Positions 44,720 to 54,569 of a stretch of DNA of 64,000 bases are shown here, piece after piece; positions within the stretch are counted from its first letter, which is position 1; the number at the start of each line of letters is the position of its first letter. The notes under the pieces were generated by a model. It was not told where the DNA came from and made no database searches. It saw nothing but the letters and a program-made list of their open reading frames with translations. The stretch is from contig SVFN01000002.1 of assembly GCA_015056815.1 (NCBI GenBank), forward strand, positions 124,001 to 188,000, given 5' to 3'. Source of the stretch: Lachnospiraceae bacterium. GTDB lineage: Bacteria > Bacillota > Clostridia > Lachnospirales > Lachnospiraceae. The position numbers were made by a program, and so were the translations under genes.

Positions 44720-45370
44720 ATGTATCAAAAGCAGAATTCATACTTTAAATACTTTATCATCCTCGGTCTCATCCTATTTGCTGTTATGTTTCATACGCAG
44801 CACAAGGGTATCCGACGCGGCATTGCCGGCATCAAAGCTCCCATCCAGAAGGAATGTCTCGGTCAGACCACCAAAGAAATCGGCGGATATCAGATGCAGA
44901 TCCTGTACAAGTATTCCTATGATATTACCGCACTTGTGGTACACACCAAAACCTATGGAGGCGCCCTCTCCTTCTCGGTCGGCGACAAACTCGCCCCCAA
45001 AGACCTCGCCCTTGCCTGGGGAAAGGTTGCGGAGTATAACGACCGTATCGACTTTCACTGGAACCAGCTGTCCAGATGGGTCACTTTCGAAGTGGATGAT
45101 ATTCGCGAACTGGATCCGGTCGGCGGTCTGGACGGAGTCTCCAAAAGTTCTTCCAATAACCATATCATTCCTGCCGATAAAAACGTAAAAAAAGAGATCC
45201 GGAAGATAAAAACCGGCGATCATATCCGATTAAAGGGCTATCTGGTCAACGTTGTCGGCTATAAAGGGGAGGATACCACCTTTACCTGGCATTCGAGCAC
45301 CTCAAGAGATGATACGGGTGATGGTGCCTGCGAATTGATCTATGTGACAGAGGTACAGTGGCTGGACTGA
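44720..45370 (+). CDS. Membrane-anchored protein of unknown function
   Basis: This 216-residue protein has one N-terminal membrane helix (YFKYFIILGLILFAVMF) and an outer domain rich in beta strands (EIGGYQMQILYKYSYDITALV, HIRLKGYLVNVVGY, WHSSTSRDD). It carries one Cys pair candidate (KECLGQ and GACELI). Its composition and codon use fit a real gene, and it is alone on the plus strand among minus-strand genes. The ribosome site is poor. I do not recognise the family. Confidence 0.68.
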   Translation: MYQKQNSYFKYFIILGLILFAVMFHTQHKGIRRGIAGIKAPIQKECLGQTTKEIGGYQMQILYKYSYDITALVVHTKTYGGALSFSVGDKLAPKDLALAWGKVAEYNDRIDFHWNQLSRWVTFEVDDIRELDPVGGLDGVSKSSSNNHIIPADKNVKKEIRKIKTGDHIRLKGYLVNVVGYKGEDTTFTWHSSTSRDDTGDGACELIYVTEVQWLD

Positions 45371-45466
45371 TTTCCGTTCATAAGCCCCCGGTCCTACGTC
45401 ATCGGTGTCTGTCTCCCCATTTCCAGATCCTCCCGCATTTGTGAGCCGGGGCAGGAAAAACGGGGG

Positions 45467-46303
45467 TTAATATAGCTTCACAGATTCCGAGATATAATAC
45501 CCGTATTCCTTCCGGTCACAATAATCCGCTATTTTTTTCTTCAGCTTTCTGTCCTTTGTATATTCCAGCAGAAATATCTTCAGTCCGCTTTTTTTTACTT
45601 TTTTCAGATAGGATTGAAAATACTTTACCTCCGACTTTTCCTGCTTCTTAAATCTATCCCTGTCATAATCCTCGATCCGGCTGAATACACATTCCTGATT
45701 CACGCCATCGATCAACTCTGTCTTTTTGTCTTTGATCAGCTTCGATACAAAAACATCGCCGCCGTTAATGATGATATCCTTGTCATACTTTCGCAAAGTC
45801 TGCAGGATCGCTGTCAGCCCCTGATAAGTCTTCTTCGTTTTGTAATGATAATAGACATCACAGTTATCAACAAAAAAACCATCTATTCCTTTTTGGGCAA
45901 GTTTGCCTGCGACTTTGCCCGCTATGAACTTCTGCCAGCTTTTCTTCGACACATCGATCCAGTATTCATCCCACCAGTTTTCATATTGACTCAGCGTATA
46001 TTTTTCAAATCTTCGATAATAGGACCGATATGTTTCCACTGAGCCGACATTCAGATAGCTGTATACCTTTTTCCCATCTGCCTTCAGTTTTGCGATCTGT
46101 CCGGCTGAAAAATTCTGCCCCTCGATCACCACCACCGTTTTGTCTGCCGCTTTCTGACAGATTTTTTTCATATCATCATTACCGATGTACACACCATAAT
46201 CTGCACCGGCTGCTTCTGCCGCATTCAGCTGTCTGAATCCCCCTCCCAGCCAGACCAGGATGATAAAGAGGCAGACTATCCTTTGATATCTCCGTTTTTT
46301 CAT
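45467..46303 (-). CDS. Secreted GH114-like (endo-alpha-1,4-polygalactosaminidase family) protein
   Basis: This 278-residue exported protein has a signal peptide (VCLFIILVWLGGGF) and a TIM barrel of the GH114/TM1410 type. Motifs are YGVYIGNDDMKKI, KKVYSYLNVGSVETYR, GIDGFFVDNCDVYYHY (acidic active-site block) and DGVNQECVF. Known relatives cut galactosaminogalactan or similar amino-sugar chains. The start at 46303 has AGAGAGAATATC before it. It lies 28 bp after the large hybrid kinase gene, so the two may share a transcript. Confidence 0.83.
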   Translation of the reverse strand: MKKRRYQRIVCLFIILVWLGGGFRQLNAAEAAGADYGVYIGNDDMKKICQKAADKTVVVIEGQNFSAGQIAKLKADGKKVYSYLNVGSVETYRSYYRRFEKYTLSQYENWWDEYWIDVSKKSWQKFIAGKVAGKLAQKGIDGFFVDNCDVYYHYKTKKTYQGLTAILQTLRKYDKDIIINGGDVFVSKLIKDKKTELIDGVNQECVFSRIEDYDRDRFKKQEKSEVKYFQSYLKKVKKSGLKIFLLEYTKDRKLKKKIADYCDRKEYGYYISESVKLY

Positions 46304-46331
46304 GATATTCTCTCTTTCTGTCATAGATCCT

Positions 46332-49300
46332 TTATATCTGCGCCTGCATCTGCGCAACGATCTCCATACAGGCTTCAATATCGATGTCATCGATCGCCTG
46401 ATACAATGCGTTCACTGCCTCCCTAAACTCACCCTCATAGGCATATTGTTGCAGACGTTCCTTTGCCGCTTCCATCTCATCCATGTCCAGATTGTCACAG
46501 GCATCCGTCAGTCCCTCCAGAATCTCTTCCAGTTCCTCCGGTTCGATAAACGGCAGTTCCTTTTCTTCTTTTTTTTCTTCCGCAAAATACCCGGAAAGAC
46601 CTGCTAACAGTTCCTCATAAAGTCTCATGGTATCTCCGTTTTTTTTATGAATGGTATCCAGATCAAGTGCTTTGCCTGCCTTCTCCAGCTCCTCAGACCG
46701 ATTCCCCAGTTCCATGGCACCAATCTGTCTGGAGCTGCTCTTTAAAGCATGTACCTTGATGGTATAATCCTCCCATTCTTCCTTTTCATAGGCTTCCATG
46801 ATCTTTTCATATTTCGCCCGTCCTGTCCTGAAGTATTCCTCCACAACCTTTTGATAAAGCGCTACAGAGCCAAGCGCCCTTATGGCACTCACGCTGTCCA
46901 GTCCTTTATACTCCACAGAATCTTCCTCAGAGAGTTCCACTGCCGCAAGCTCTATCTCTTCGCCGTCCAGTATCTTATCTTCCGGAAGCCATTGCTTCAT
47001 TTTCATTGCCAGCACTCGAATGTCTATGGGCTTTGCAATAAAATCATTCATGCCTTCCCGTAAAAACATTTCCTTCACACCCTCCATGACATTCGCTGTC
47101 AATGCAAGGATCGGTGTATCGGCTGCGGAAGGGATCATTTCACGGATCACTTTGGTTGTCTCAACGCCATCCATCTCCGGCATCATATGATCCATCAGGA
47201 TCAGATCAAATGATTCCTTTTCCACCATCTCAATCGCTTCTCTGCCGCTCAGTGCTGAAAAGCACTGTGCTCTTAGCGGCCGCAAAAGTCCCTCTGTGAT
47301 CGTGATATTGATCGCATTGTCATCCACGATCAGTATCCTTGCTTCCGGCGCGATAAAGTCAATCGCAAAAGAGTCTTTGCCCGTCTTGTATTGTTTCGAC
47401 ACTTCCTGACCATTTAAGATCATAACCATTCCAAGCGTTGTCTCCGGCCTTCGCATCACACGCAGATTCGGCAGATCGGCTTCAAAAGCAGAATCAAAAT
47501 CAACCAGGATCACTCCGGAACATTCCGGGTATTTCACCAGCAGGCTATGTATTTCTTCATCATAAGCATCCTCAATAAAAAGCAGATAATCTTTCTCCCC
47601 GGTCGGGGTATACTCGTCCAAAGAAGTGATCACTCTGCCCTCAACCCCCAGTCTCGTCATTTCGGCCAGAAACTCTCCGGTCATTCTCTCATCTTCATTC
47701 ATACAGAAGACATGCTTATTCTTTGCATCCTTCACGATAAGATCCGATTCCGGCTCCAATACTTTCTGTGGGATCGTGAAATAAAAATCGGAACCTTTTC
47801 CATATTCGCTCGTCACTCCCATGCTTCCGCCCATCTGCTCGCATAGTCTTCTGGAAATGGCAAGTCCCAGTCCGGTACCTTCCACAGAGCGGTTTCTCTT
47901 AGAATCCACCTGCTGAAAGCTCTCAAACAATTTATCCAGATCATCTTTTTTGATCCCTGATCCCGTATCGATCACATGGTACGTCAGCATTACTTCTTCT
48001 TTGTCCGTCTGCTCACAGGAAATGCAGATCTGTACGACACCCTCCTTGGTAAACTTAATCGCATTGTTCGCCAGATTGATGATGATCTGGCGGATACGCA
48101 TGGCATCACCCTCAAGCGCATGCGGGATCTGAGTCTTTGCCGTAACCAAAATCTCCAGTTTCTTATCGCCGACTCTTGTCATCAGCACATTAGCGATATC
48201 ACCTATTTCCGCCAAAGGCTCATACCTCTCCGGCACGATCTCCATCTTCCCTGCCTCGATCTTGGAAAAATCAAGAATATCATTGATGATGTTTAACAGG
48301 TTCTTTCCGGAATTCTGTATCTGGGACAGATACTCCAGGACATGCGGCGGGAGCTTTTCCCTCATGGCGATCTCTGTCATGCCGATAACCGCATTCATGG
48401 GAGTGCGGATCTCGTGAGACATATTGGCAAGAAAATCCGATTTCATCCTGGCTGCTCTTTCCAGCTCAAGATTTGCCTGCTCCATTGCCCTGATTTTTAA
48501 GATCGTTTCCGTTGTATCATGCAGGATATAGATCGTACCAAGGCCCCCCAGCTCCGTCTTTTTGACTTTATAATAAATCTCCTCGCTCATGCTGGAATAA
48601 ACCAGTATTCTGGTATTGTTGATCATAGTCGTCTTTGAGATCCATTCATCCAGCTCATCTTTATCGGCAAAGCTCTCCAAAAGCTCCTGAGGAAGTGTAT
48701 TTTTCAGGCGATCGTTCATATGGATCAGTTGTTCATCCTCATCATATAAAAGAAACCCATCACTCATTTCATTGGCAAAGCTCATAAGCGCCCATTCCCG
48801 GAAACGATGATCACAATAAAAGTGGAAGAAATAAAATACTGCCACACAGACTACAGCCATCCACATGCAAATGATCCAGATCGGCAGGGCATACATTTCC
48901 GAAACCGTTTCCACAATCAGGAATACTGTCTGCAGAGATATCAGGATATAATACCTGAAGCGAAATATCCTCAGGCAATGAATGCCGGATCTTACCATCA
49001 CATAAATGATCAGAAGCGAAGCGACAAAAAGTAACCCCCGATACATATAAAAGCTGAAAAGAAAATACCGGTAATCCGCCTCTTTGACGATCCACCATGC
49101 GCTTCCCAAAAGATCGCGCTGTACCATAGTAAGGATCCGGTTTCCCGCCGGGTCACTTAAGATCAGTCCGGTCTGGTACAAAGCAATGATCGCCGTCAGA
49201 ACACGCAGTCTTCGAAAGCTCTTATTTCCCTCCAAGTCGCACATTGTCAGGAACACACCAAAATAGAGCCATGCATAGCAGATGTAAAAAGCCACCATAG

Positions 49301-49478
49301 CATCATGTGCGCTCTGCGCCTCCTCACAGTCCAGCAGGAAAAAACAGATCATGTTGCAGGCGACCGCAAAAGCCGCAGCCAGCATAAATCCCACACTGCG
49401 CTGCTTCATCCGCAGTTCCATTACCAGACAGGCCGACATGACTAATGCCAGAACCACCAAAAGTATTCTTAAAAACAT
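46332..49478 (-). CDS. Hybrid sensor kinase with 7TM input, receiver and Hpt domains
   Basis: This 1048-residue phosphorelay protein has, in order: a seven-helix N-terminal sensor (~1-225), a PAS-like region (~235-330), HisKA with MSHEIRTPMN (His about 355), and HATPase_c with GTGLGLAISRRL. A receiver-like segment (~590-690) follows, in which I see no normal phospho-Asp context. Then come a true receiver with LILMDHMMPEMDG (Asp about 763) and a C-terminal Hpt domain with VHALKSSSRQ (His about 910). Because all relay steps are in one chain, the final partner is probably a separate regulator elsewhere. The stop is 28 bp before the GH114-like gene. Confidence 0.93.
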   Translation of the reverse strand: MFLRILLVVLALVMSACLVMELRMKQRSVGFMLAAAFAVACNMICFFLLDCEEAQSAHDAMVAFYICYAWLYFGVFLTMCDLEGNKSFRRLRVLTAIIALYQTGLILSDPAGNRILTMVQRDLLGSAWWIVKEADYRYFLFSFYMYRGLLFVASLLIIYVMVRSGIHCLRIFRFRYYILISLQTVFLIVETVSEMYALPIWIICMWMAVVCVAVFYFFHFYCDHRFREWALMSFANEMSDGFLLYDEDEQLIHMNDRLKNTLPQELLESFADKDELDEWISKTTMINNTRILVYSSMSEEIYYKVKKTELGGLGTIYILHDTTETILKIRAMEQANLELERAARMKSDFLANMSHEIRTPMNAVIGMTEIAMREKLPPHVLEYLSQIQNSGKNLLNIINDILDFSKIEAGKMEIVPERYEPLAEIGDIANVLMTRVGDKKLEILVTAKTQIPHALEGDAMRIRQIIINLANNAIKFTKEGVVQICISCEQTDKEEVMLTYHVIDTGSGIKKDDLDKLFESFQQVDSKRNRSVEGTGLGLAISRRLCEQMGGSMGVTSEYGKGSDFYFTIPQKVLEPESDLIVKDAKNKHVFCMNEDERMTGEFLAEMTRLGVEGRVITSLDEYTPTGEKDYLLFIEDAYDEEIHSLLVKYPECSGVILVDFDSAFEADLPNLRVMRRPETTLGMVMILNGQEVSKQYKTGKDSFAIDFIAPEARILIVDDNAINITITEGLLRPLRAQCFSALSGREAIEMVEKESFDLILMDHMMPEMDGVETTKVIREMIPSAADTPILALTANVMEGVKEMFLREGMNDFIAKPIDIRVLAMKMKQWLPEDKILDGEEIELAAVELSEEDSVEYKGLDSVSAIRALGSVALYQKVVEEYFRTGRAKYEKIMEAYEKEEWEDYTIKVHALKSSSRQIGAMELGNRSEELEKAGKALDLDTIHKKNGDTMRLYEELLAGLSGYFAEEKKEEKELPFIEPEELEEILEGLTDACDNLDMDEMEAAKERLQQYAYEGEFREAVNALYQAIDDIDIEACMEIVAQMQAQI

Positions 49479-49695
49479 ACGCGATCCCTCATTTTAACTC
49501 AGTCATTTCTCACGTTTTTCATTTCCTGTTCAAATTATTGTACAATGATGTGTATTATTCATATTTTATGATAGCGGGGACAAAACCCGATATCCGGATT
49601 GTCCGTACTTCACACTCCCACATTCCGCACTTTCGTGGCGCATTCGAACTTTTGACCCTGATATCATTTTATCATACCAACACCTATTTTTCCAC

Positions 49696-49732
49696 AAAAA
49701 GAGTGACACCCCCACAAAGTGTCACTCTTTTT
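49696..49732. terminator. Terminator of the two-component gene pair
   Basis: AAAAAGAGTGACAC pairs with GTGTCACTCTTTTT around a 9-nt loop and has T-rich flanks on both strands. It ends the kinase transcript that stops at 49796. The rest of the 49479-49795 gap is upstream sequence of the hybrid kinase, in which I find no clear promoter. Confidence 0.8.
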
Positions 49733-49795
49733 ATCCTTCTGTTTGTGTTCTTGCGCTTATCTCTTCCGATACGGATACGGCATCCCGTTCTCTCC

Positions 49796-50962
49796 TCATA
49801 CAGAAGCCTTTCCAGCATATCGCAGCCTGATCTCATAGCAGGTCGTCATCCTGTAGCTTCCCTTCGGCAAAAGAGTAATCGTACCGCCATGTTCCTCAAT
49901 GATCCGCCTGCTGATCGCCATGCCAAGTCCTGTCCCATTTCCGCTGGTACGGGCTTCGTCTCCCACCACAAAGGGCTCAAAAATCTTCGCGCGGATACTG
50001 TCCGGTATCCCGACTCCGTCATCTCCGAGCCTTAAGATCACATCCTCATCTTTCACCGTCATGTTTGCAAACAACATCGTGCCGGAAGAATTATGTTTTA
50101 AGGAATTGGCGATCATATTTTCAAATACCCTCTTTAACTGAGCATGATCGAATTCACAAGGCACCTGTTCCTCCGGAAGCTCCGCGATCAGTTCAAAGCC
50201 TGCCGTCTCTAACTCCTCGTACTTAACTGCCAGATATTCCCTGAAATATTCACATACGTCTCCCTTTTCCAGATTCAATGAAAACTGCGGATGTTCCAAT
50301 TTGCTAAACTCGTAAAAGGAATTTACCAGCTCCGCCAGCATTTCCGATTTGTACACCATAGTCTGCAGATATTTCTTCTGCGTTTTTGCATCCACGATCC
50401 CGTCATATAATGCCTGGGAATATCCCTGAATAACGGTGATCGGAGTCTTCAGATCATGTGAGATGTCCGCTAACATTTTTTGCCTGTCCTGCTCCAGTCT
50501 CCTGCTTTCATCTTCACTTTCCTTAAGCCTTTGTACCATATGCGTAAAGCTGTTACGTATATGATCGATCTCCCTGATCCCCACCTCCGGAAAGGTCTCG
50601 ATCTGTCCTTCATCTGCTTTACTTGCAAAATGTTCTATGGCATAATCCAGATTGCGGATCGGATCTACCAGGCGTTTGCGCATGCGAAGCGAGGAATACA
50701 GGATGATCAGGACAAACAGGATCAGGAATAAAAGCATAAACAGATTTGTAACCCGCACGATCAGCAGATACGCTTCGTTCGGCCATTCCTCCTGTTCCCA
50801 GATCCTCGGACCGTATCTGTGGATCATCACATAGTGGATCACTTTATCACATAAGACATTCTGTCCCTGATAAAGCCCAACCACGATCAGTATGATCACG
50901 ATAAAATTACGGAGGATAAAAGAATAAAGACTCCCCTTACTCCATCTTCTCAATTTTTTCAA
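49796..50962 (-). CDS. Sensor histidine kinase
   Basis: This 388-residue kinase has two membrane helices (~15-32 and ~70-92) around a short outer loop of about 40 residues. A HAMP domain (KRLVDPIRNLDYAIEHFAS), HisKA with ISHDLKTPITVIQGYS, and HATPase_c with NMIANSLKHN and GTGLGMAISRRIIEEHGG follow. The small outer loop suggests that it senses through the membrane or a partner. Its start overlaps the response regulator gene by 26 bp. Confidence 0.95.
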   Translation of the reverse strand: MKKLRRWSKGSLYSFILRNFIVIILIVVGLYQGQNVLCDKVIHYVMIHRYGPRIWEQEEWPNEAYLLIVRVTNLFMLLFLILFVLIILYSSLRMRKRLVDPIRNLDYAIEHFASKADEGQIETFPEVGIREIDHIRNSFTHMVQRLKESEDESRRLEQDRQKMLADISHDLKTPITVIQGYSQALYDGIVDAKTQKKYLQTMVYKSEMLAELVNSFYEFSKLEHPQFSLNLEKGDVCEYFREYLAVKYEELETAGFELIAELPEEQVPCEFDHAQLKRVFENMIANSLKHNSSGTMLFANMTVKDEDVILRLGDDGVGIPDSIRAKIFEPFVVGDEARTSGNGTGLGMAISRRIIEEHGGTITLLPKGSYRMTTCYEIRLRYAGKASV

Positions 50963-51647
50963 TCTTGTATCCCAGCCCCCTTACCGTCTTCAGATACACA
51001 GGATTCTTGGAATCATCCTCCAGTTTTTCACGCAGTTTGGAAATGTGTACCATTATCGTATTATCATCATTCATAAAATATTCACCATTGATGCGTTCAT
51101 AGATCTGCACCCTTGTAAACACCCTTCCTGGCTTTTCCATCAGCATGGCAAGGATCTTAAACTCTGTGGGCGTCAGCAGGATCTCCTCCCCCCTTTTGTA
51201 CAATGTGAAACGCTTCGTATCCAGCCGCAGTACGCCGACACTTAAAACATTCTCCTCAGCCTCTTTCATCCCTTTGTTCAATTTCAGATACCGGCGCAGG
51301 GTAGATTTTACTCTTGCCACTACTTCAAGGGGATTAAAAGGTTTCGTGATATAGTCGTCCGCACCGATGTCCAGTCCCAGGATCTTATCGCTGTCCTGTG
51401 TTTTGGCAGACAGGATAATGAGAGGAATATTGCTTTTTTCCCGGATCTTCTGAGTCAGCTCATAACCGTTCATCTCCGGCATCATGATATCTAATATTGC
51501 CAGATCCGGCCGCTCTTTTATAAACAGATCATAAGCACTTTTCCCATCATGTGCGGCAATTACCCGAAATCCTTCGTTCTCCAGATAAAGTTTCAAAAGC
51601 TCCACGATGTCTTTATCGTCTTCCGCGATCAATAATTTCTCTGACAT
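50937..51647 (-). CDS. OmpR-family response regulator
   Basis: This 236-residue regulator has a receiver domain (LLIAEDDKDIV, phospho-Asp in LAILDIMMPEMNG, Lys in YITKPFNP). The C-terminal winged helix has LLTPTEFKILAMLMEKPGRV and DDNTIMVHISKLREKLE. The start at 51647 has GCAGGAGGATGT before it. It is the first gene of the pair with the kinase and has a promoter at 51707-51735. Confidence 0.95.
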   Translation of the reverse strand: MSEKLLIAEDDKDIVELLKLYLENEGFRVIAAHDGKSAYDLFIKERPDLAILDIMMPEMNGYELTQKIREKSNIPLIILSAKTQDSDKILGLDIGADDYITKPFNPLEVVARVKSTLRRYLKLNKGMKEAEENVLSVGVLRLDTKRFTLYKRGEEILLTPTEFKILAMLMEKPGRVFTRVQIYERINGEYFMNDDNTIMVHISKLREKLEDDSKNPVYLKTVRGLGYKIEKIEKME

Positions 51648-51706
51648 ACATCCTCCTGCGTTCTTTCCGGACCATGTCAAAGCCGGACAAGGTTTATATT
51701 TCTTCC

Positions 51707-51735
51707 ATTATACTCAGCACTATCTTCATGCGCAA
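51707..51735 (-). promoter_or_regulatory. Promoter of the two-component pair
   Basis: On the minus strand, TTGCGC (51735-51730) and TATAAT (51712-51707) are separated by 17 bp. It lies just past the upstream terminator. Confidence 0.6.
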
Positions 51736-51740
51736 TAAAA

Positions 51741-51764
51741 AAAGGCAGCCTTAAGGCCGCCTTA
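51741..51764 (-). terminator. Terminator of the FIST/MCP operon
   Basis: On the minus strand AAGGCGGCC and GGCTGCCTT pair around TTAA and are followed by TTTTTATTGCG. It sits directly before the promoter of the next operon. Confidence 0.75.
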
Positions 51765-51772
51765 AAAAATCT

Positions 51773-52723
51773 TTAAGATTTCTCCTGTTCTTTTAAGATC
51801 GGTACGATCTGCGAGAGCATATTATCAACATTTTCAAACATCACACTCTTACCCGTTCCATACTCGCTCACATGGGTAATGTGCAACATCAGTTCATCAT
51901 AACTTCGTTCCACATCGCTGATGGATTCCCCGATCCTGGAAATTTCTCCTTCTGCATCCTTTGACGCCTTTGAAATTCCCTGCTGGACTTTTTCCACACC
52001 GCGTGTTGTTTCGATGATCCCGTTAAACGTGTCACAGGCATCCTCGACTTCATTCACACTGGTCTCCATAGCCTTCTGGGAATTCTGAATGCTCCGGTTC
52101 AATTCGTCAGTTCCGTCGCTGGCGCTCTTTAAGTATCCGTTTACTTCCTCTACCAGCCGCTTGATCTGCTCTGCAAGATTGTTGACTTCTCCCGCAACAA
52201 CCGCAAATCCCCGCCCCTGTTCGCCGGCTCTCGCCGCTTCGATCGAAGCATTCAGTGCCAGAATATTGGTCTGATTCGCGATCTTTACGATCTGTTTCAT
52301 GCTGTCGTCGATCTTCTCTACCGAATCCTTAAACTCCACAAAGATCTGTTCCATGTCTTTAAACTGCTGCTGCACTCTGGCAGAACTGCTTTTCAGCGTC
52401 TCCATTTTTCCCTGCGCGTCTTCGATCGAAGAAATGATGTCATTTTTCACACCTGCAAACTCATCCGCGCTCGCACTCATCTGATCAAATACAGAGCCAA
52501 AATCTTCGATCTTACCTTTCAGTTCATCATTGCTTTGGATCGCTTCCTCAAAAGAGTCCTGGACTTTTTTTAATTCGTGCAGGGAAGCCACTTCGTTATC
52601 CGCAAGTGTTTTCTGATATTCCCGGATACTCTGAACAATGTATTCAACGGAATGAAGCTCCTGTTGTATGTCTTTTTGTACCACTACGGTTTCTTCCGCA
52701 TCTTTTTTCTTTTTTCCAAACAT
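51773..52723 (-). CDS. Soluble methyl-accepting chemotaxis protein
   Basis: This 316-residue protein has no membrane segment. It is nearly all helical with the MCP signalling hairpin tip [20 protein letters not shown], followed by [19 protein letters not shown]. The N-terminal part is a short coiled coil rather than a sensor domain. AAAGGAGTATTGCTT precedes the ATG at 52723. The FIST protein encoded 23 bp upstream is the likely sensory partner, which would replace a built-in input domain. Confidence 0.92.
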   Translation of the reverse strand: MFGKKKKDAEETVVVQKDIQQELHSVEYIVQSIREYQKTLADNEVASLHELKKVQDSFEEAIQSNDELKGKIEDFGSVFDQMSASADEFAGVKNDIISSIEDAQGKMETLKSSSARVQQQFKDMEQIFVEFKDSVEKIDDSMKQIVKIANQTNILALNASIEAARAGEQGRGFAVVAGEVNNLAEQIKRLVEEVNGYLKSASDGTDELNRSIQNSQKAMETSVNEVEDACDTFNGIIETTRGVEKVQQGISKASKDAEGEISRIGESISDVERSYDELMLHITHVSEYGTGKSVMFENVDNMLSQIVPILKEQEKS

Positions 52724-52746
52724 AAGCAATACTCCTTTAACTGACT

Positions 52747-53805
52747 TTACTCAAAGACCACACAGCTCATGGACTGATTCACAAACTGGCTGTTATAATG
52801 TTCTCCATATCCTACGAATCCGCAAAAATGATTTAACTGTCCCATAGTATTAAGGTATTCATCCATCGCATTATTCTGGCTGAAGTAAATATACCGGAAC
52901 AGACAGTTTACCGCAAACACTGCCGAAATACTCCTGAAGTCGTTCTGTATCTTCGCTACCGTATCCCTGGCGATCTCACGGTAATCCCTAAGTTCAAGCA
53001 TCGTTAATACGTCAGAGTCATTTACCTGTCTGAAACAGATAAGCCCGTTTCCCTCAACCCCCTTTAAGGAAACGATACAGATATCCTGCCCGTTTAATTT
53101 GCCCAAAGGATTTTGGAATGTCTGTGTCTGGATCGCTTTTTCCGGAATTTTTAAAATATCCATATAGACCTGTTTCGCCGGTCTTCCGTTCAATTCCCCG
53201 ATATAGTATTTATTGCGGTCGGTCTTAGAAGCGATCAGCCTGTAATCCTTGTCGATCGGACGATAGATGTTTTCCTTGTAAACCTCCACCTTACCGCCTT
53301 TGTTTTTGATCAATGCAAATGCACAGGCATCTTCATATATCTTCCCATTGCAGGATACTTTCCCGCCGTCACCGGTGCCTCCCATCAGCTTCACATTCTT
53401 TTTGCCAAGGTAGCTGTAGATCGTGGTCAGTACGCAGGCATCATTCCCCGTACAAAAATCAATGCATACTGTGTCATTCATTCCCGGTTTCACTTTGGCA
53501 ACCGCCTGTTCCACGCGGCTGATATACTTCGCCGGCATAGAGGACACCTGTCCGATCACATCTGCGGCTGCTGTAACCCCCTCCGTATATGCTGTGATCC
53601 CGACTCCTTTTTCTGTCACCTTCGTGTCGTAGCACATATCGATCACACCGATACTGGGGACATTCGGAAATAATGCTTCCAGCTCTGTAACATGTTTTTC
53701 AAACTGATCGGGGTTAGACATAAGAATGATCAGTTCCGGTGACGAAAGACCTTTTAGCGCTTCTTTCAGATTTCCGCTTTTGCTGGTTCCATAAAATTGT
53801 CTCAT
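52747..53805 (-). CDS. FIST-domain sensory protein
   Basis: This 352-residue cytoplasmic protein has FIST N- and C-type domains. Cues are [50 protein letters not shown] and the closing [21 protein letters not shown] domains are thought to bind small ligands such as amino acids. The start at 53805 has AAAGGAGCGTGGAGT before it. Gene order FIST then soluble MCP suggests a two-protein receptor. Confidence 0.9.
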   Translation of the reverse strand: MRQFYGTSKSGNLKEALKGLSSPELIILMSNPDQFEKHVTELEALFPNVPSIGVIDMCYDTKVTEKGVGITAYTEGVTAAADVIGQVSSMPAKYISRVEQAVAKVKPGMNDTVCIDFCTGNDACVLTTIYSYLGKKNVKLMGGTGDGGKVSCNGKIYEDACAFALIKNKGGKVEVYKENIYRPIDKDYRLIASKTDRNKYYIGELNGRPAKQVYMDILKIPEKAIQTQTFQNPLGKLNGQDICIVSLKGVEGNGLICFRQVNDSDVLTMLELRDYREIARDTVAKIQNDFRSISAVFAVNCLFRYIYFSQNNAMDEYLNTMGQLNHFCGFVGYGEHYNSQFVNQSMSCVVFE

Positions 53806-53891
53806 ACTCCACGCTCCTTTACAGATAATCAATCCTTCCTACGCTTTCGCTCGTATCAGCTTCTTCGCGGTTAAACATTTTATACAAATCG

Positions 53892-53920
53892 ATTATCGTT
53901 TCATCTCTTTTTTCAGTCAA
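53892..53920 (-). promoter_or_regulatory. Promoter of the FIST/MCP operon
   Basis: On the minus strand, TTGACT (53920-53915) and GATAAT (53897-53892) are separated by 17 bp. I do not see a convincing flagellar-type promoter. Apart from this site and the tRNA promoter, the 53806-54111 gap shows nothing. Confidence 0.5.
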
Positions 53921-54050
53921 TTTGATTATAACTCATATCTTGTATATATGCAATCTTTTAATTTATTTCAAAACAAGAGAGAAAAATGCAGGGATTCCTT
54001 GTTGAAAATAAAAAAAGAAACAAAAAAAGATTTTTTTTCGATATTATATG

Positions 54051-54079
54051 TTGACAAATATCGAATGATAGTGTAAAGT
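54051..54079 (+). promoter_or_regulatory. Promoter of tRNA-Gly
   Basis: TTGACA (54051-54056) and TAAAGT (54074-54079) are separated by 17 bp. The tRNA begins about 26 nt after the expected start site. Confidence 0.65.
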
Positions 54080-54111
54080 ATTATTTGTTGTGAGGAACAA
54101 CACAGAAACAT

Positions 54112-54184
54112 GCGCGAGTGGCTCAGTTGGTGGAGCGCGACCTTGCCAAGGTCGAGGCCGCGGGTTCGAGTCCCGTCTCGCGCT
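54112..54184 (+). tRNA. tRNA-Gly (anticodon GCC)
   Basis: A full cloverleaf can be drawn. The acceptor stem is GCGCGAG with CTCGCGC, the D arm includes GGCTCAGTTGGTGGAGC, and the anticodon arm is CCTT-GCC-AAGG. The T arm is GCGGGTTCGAGTCCCGT, and U is the discriminator base expected for glycine. No CCA is encoded. A protein-like frame across it on the other strand is an artefact. Confidence 0.95.
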
Positions 54185-54196
54185 CTTAGTAAAAAA

Positions 54197-54230
54197 GAGA
54201 GAACATCGAGAAGATGTTCTCTCTTTTTTT
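54197..54230 (+). terminator. First terminator after tRNA-Gly
   Basis: GAGAGAACATC pairs with GATGTTCTCTC around a 5-nt loop and is followed by seven T. It lies 12 nt after the tRNA. Confidence 0.85.
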
Positions 54231-54569
54231 GCAGAGCCTGAGAGGCTCTGCACTGCGGGTGGATTGATCCACCCGCGGGTCCGGATCTCGGCGAGTGAGT
54301 GACTCGCCTCGGTCGGCGCTATTCATGTGCCACCGGCACATAGCGCCCCGTCTCGCGCATACGTAGAAAAAACATCGTTAAGATGTTCTATCTTTTTTTT
54401 GCAGAGCCCGAGAGGGCTCTGCACACACGGGTGGATGTATCCACACGCGGGTCCGAATCTCGGCGAGTGAGGAACTCGCCTCGGTCGGCGCTTAGCATGT
54501 GCCACCGGCACATAGCGCCCCGTCTCGCGCATACGTAGAAAAAACATCGTTAAGATGTTCTTTTTTTGC

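Noticed and set aside
54044..54253. Protein-like frame across tRNA-Gly on the minus strand, with the phrase RDSNPRPRPWQGRAPPTE
   Set aside because: This is the well-known false translation of tRNA sequence; it overlaps a full cloverleaf and has no ribosome site.
54323..54547. Open frame through the tRNA-derived repeat units
   Set aside because: It is low-complexity translation of repeated hairpins and shows no start signal or family match.
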